NCBI GenBank assembly: GCA_903853285.1
Contig: CAINTF010000293.1
Location: forward strand, 1-5,696
Direction: 5' to 3'
From: an uncultured Acidimicrobium sp.
GTDB lineage: Bacteria > Actinomycetota > Acidimicrobiia > Acidimicrobiales > Ilumatobacteraceae
DNA: 5,696 nt
In this document: positions 5,384 to 5,696 of the stretch, one piece after another
How the letters are laid out: every line of letters starts with the position of its first letter
How positions within the stretch are numbered: position 1 is the first letter of the stretch
Position numbers and translations under genes: made by a program
Notes under the pieces: model-generated
What the model saw: the letters and a program-made list of their open reading frames with translations, nothing else
What the model was told of the DNA's origin: nothing
The model's database searches: none

Positions 5384-5696
5384 ATGAACAGCAATCTTCT
5401 TCGCAAAGTCATCGCAATCGGCGCATTGTCAACGACATTTGGAATCGCAGCGACGACCATCAGCACAACAACGGCCGCAGCGTCGCCAGTTATCTCAGCA
5501 GTTGTTTCTCAGCTTCCGCAGTTTGGCGACAGTGGTCCAGAAGTTATTCGCCTCCAAGAGGCAATTATGGCCCGTGGTTTCAGCATCAAAGGTGGTGTCA
5601 CTGGTGCGTATTCGGACGCGACTCGTTCCGCGCTGAAGTCATTGCAAAAGATCGCCGGCTTTAAAGCCACCGGAACTCTCGATGAAAAGACGGCAA
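5384..5696 (+). CDS. Secreted protein with a peptidoglycan-binding domain (5' part, cut by the window end)
   Basis: The frame starts at ATG 5384 and stays open to the window edge (104 full codons). Residues 1-33 look like a Sec signal peptide: basic Arg7-Lys8, a hydrophobic stretch about 9-23, a Thr-rich region, then TAAA before SPVIS, with cleavage likely near 31-33. From about residue 47 the sequence follows the PG_binding_1 pattern: FGDSGPEVIRLQEAIMARGF, then GGVTGAYSDATRSALKSLQ and GFKATGTLDEKT. The G-D-S/G-V-xx-LQ, G-x-Y/F-xx-T and FQ-like L-Q elements are all in the expected order. The domain anchors proteins to the cell wall, often beside a hydrolase or other catalytic domain that would lie beyond the window. 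A second repeat may begin near the edge. It is divergent from ctaA across 202 bp. The enzyme activity, if any, is unknown. Confidence 0.85.
   Translation, partial: MNSNLLRKVIAIGALSTTFGIAATTISTTTAAASPVISAVVSQLPQFGDSGPEVIRLQEAIMARGFSIKGGVTGAYSDATRSALKSLQKIAGFKATGTLDEKTA

Overview
The window looks like ordinary chromosomal DNA from an actinobacterium. GC content is about half by eye, lower than in most cultured actinomycetes. The lineage call is an inference: the heme A synthase has the actinobacterial-looking E-x-x-N-R form of its first heme-ligand motif, and LivH carries an extracytoplasmic N-terminal domain that I recall from actinobacterial homologues. A planktonic, moderate-GC actinobacterium would fit, but I cannot name a genus.

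Layout. Positions 1-206 (+) hold the 3' end of a LivK-type substrate-binding protein gene. It stops early relative to the family and is followed by a strong intrinsic terminator whose 3' half is duplicated 31 bp downstream. Positions 311-4240 (-) hold a tight four-gene operon, transcribed right to left: livH, livM, livG, livF. It encodes the two permeases and two ATPases of a branched-chain amino acid-type (HAAT family) ABC importer. Positions 4300-5181 (-) hold ctaA (heme A synthase), 59 bp upstream of livH on the same strand. A 202-bp divergent intergenic region follows. From 5384 (+) to the window edge runs the start of a secreted protein with a peptidoglycan-binding domain, cut off by the window end.

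How the genes work together. LivH and LivM would form the membrane channel and LivG and LivF the ATPase pair. The partial binding protein at the left edge is a plausible ligand-capture partner, although it is convergent with the operon and appears to lack its C-terminal third. CtaA makes heme A for aa3-type cytochrome oxidase and has no obvious functional link to the transporter. No mobile element, CRISPR array, tRNA, rRNA or phage gene was seen.

The points most worth a second look are the secreted beta-sandwich domain fused to LivH, the early end of the binding protein, the duplicated terminator arm, and the ctaA start. At ctaA, the best ribosome-binding site serves an out-of-frame, cysteine-rich mini-ORF. 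I did not find a clearly new biological system.
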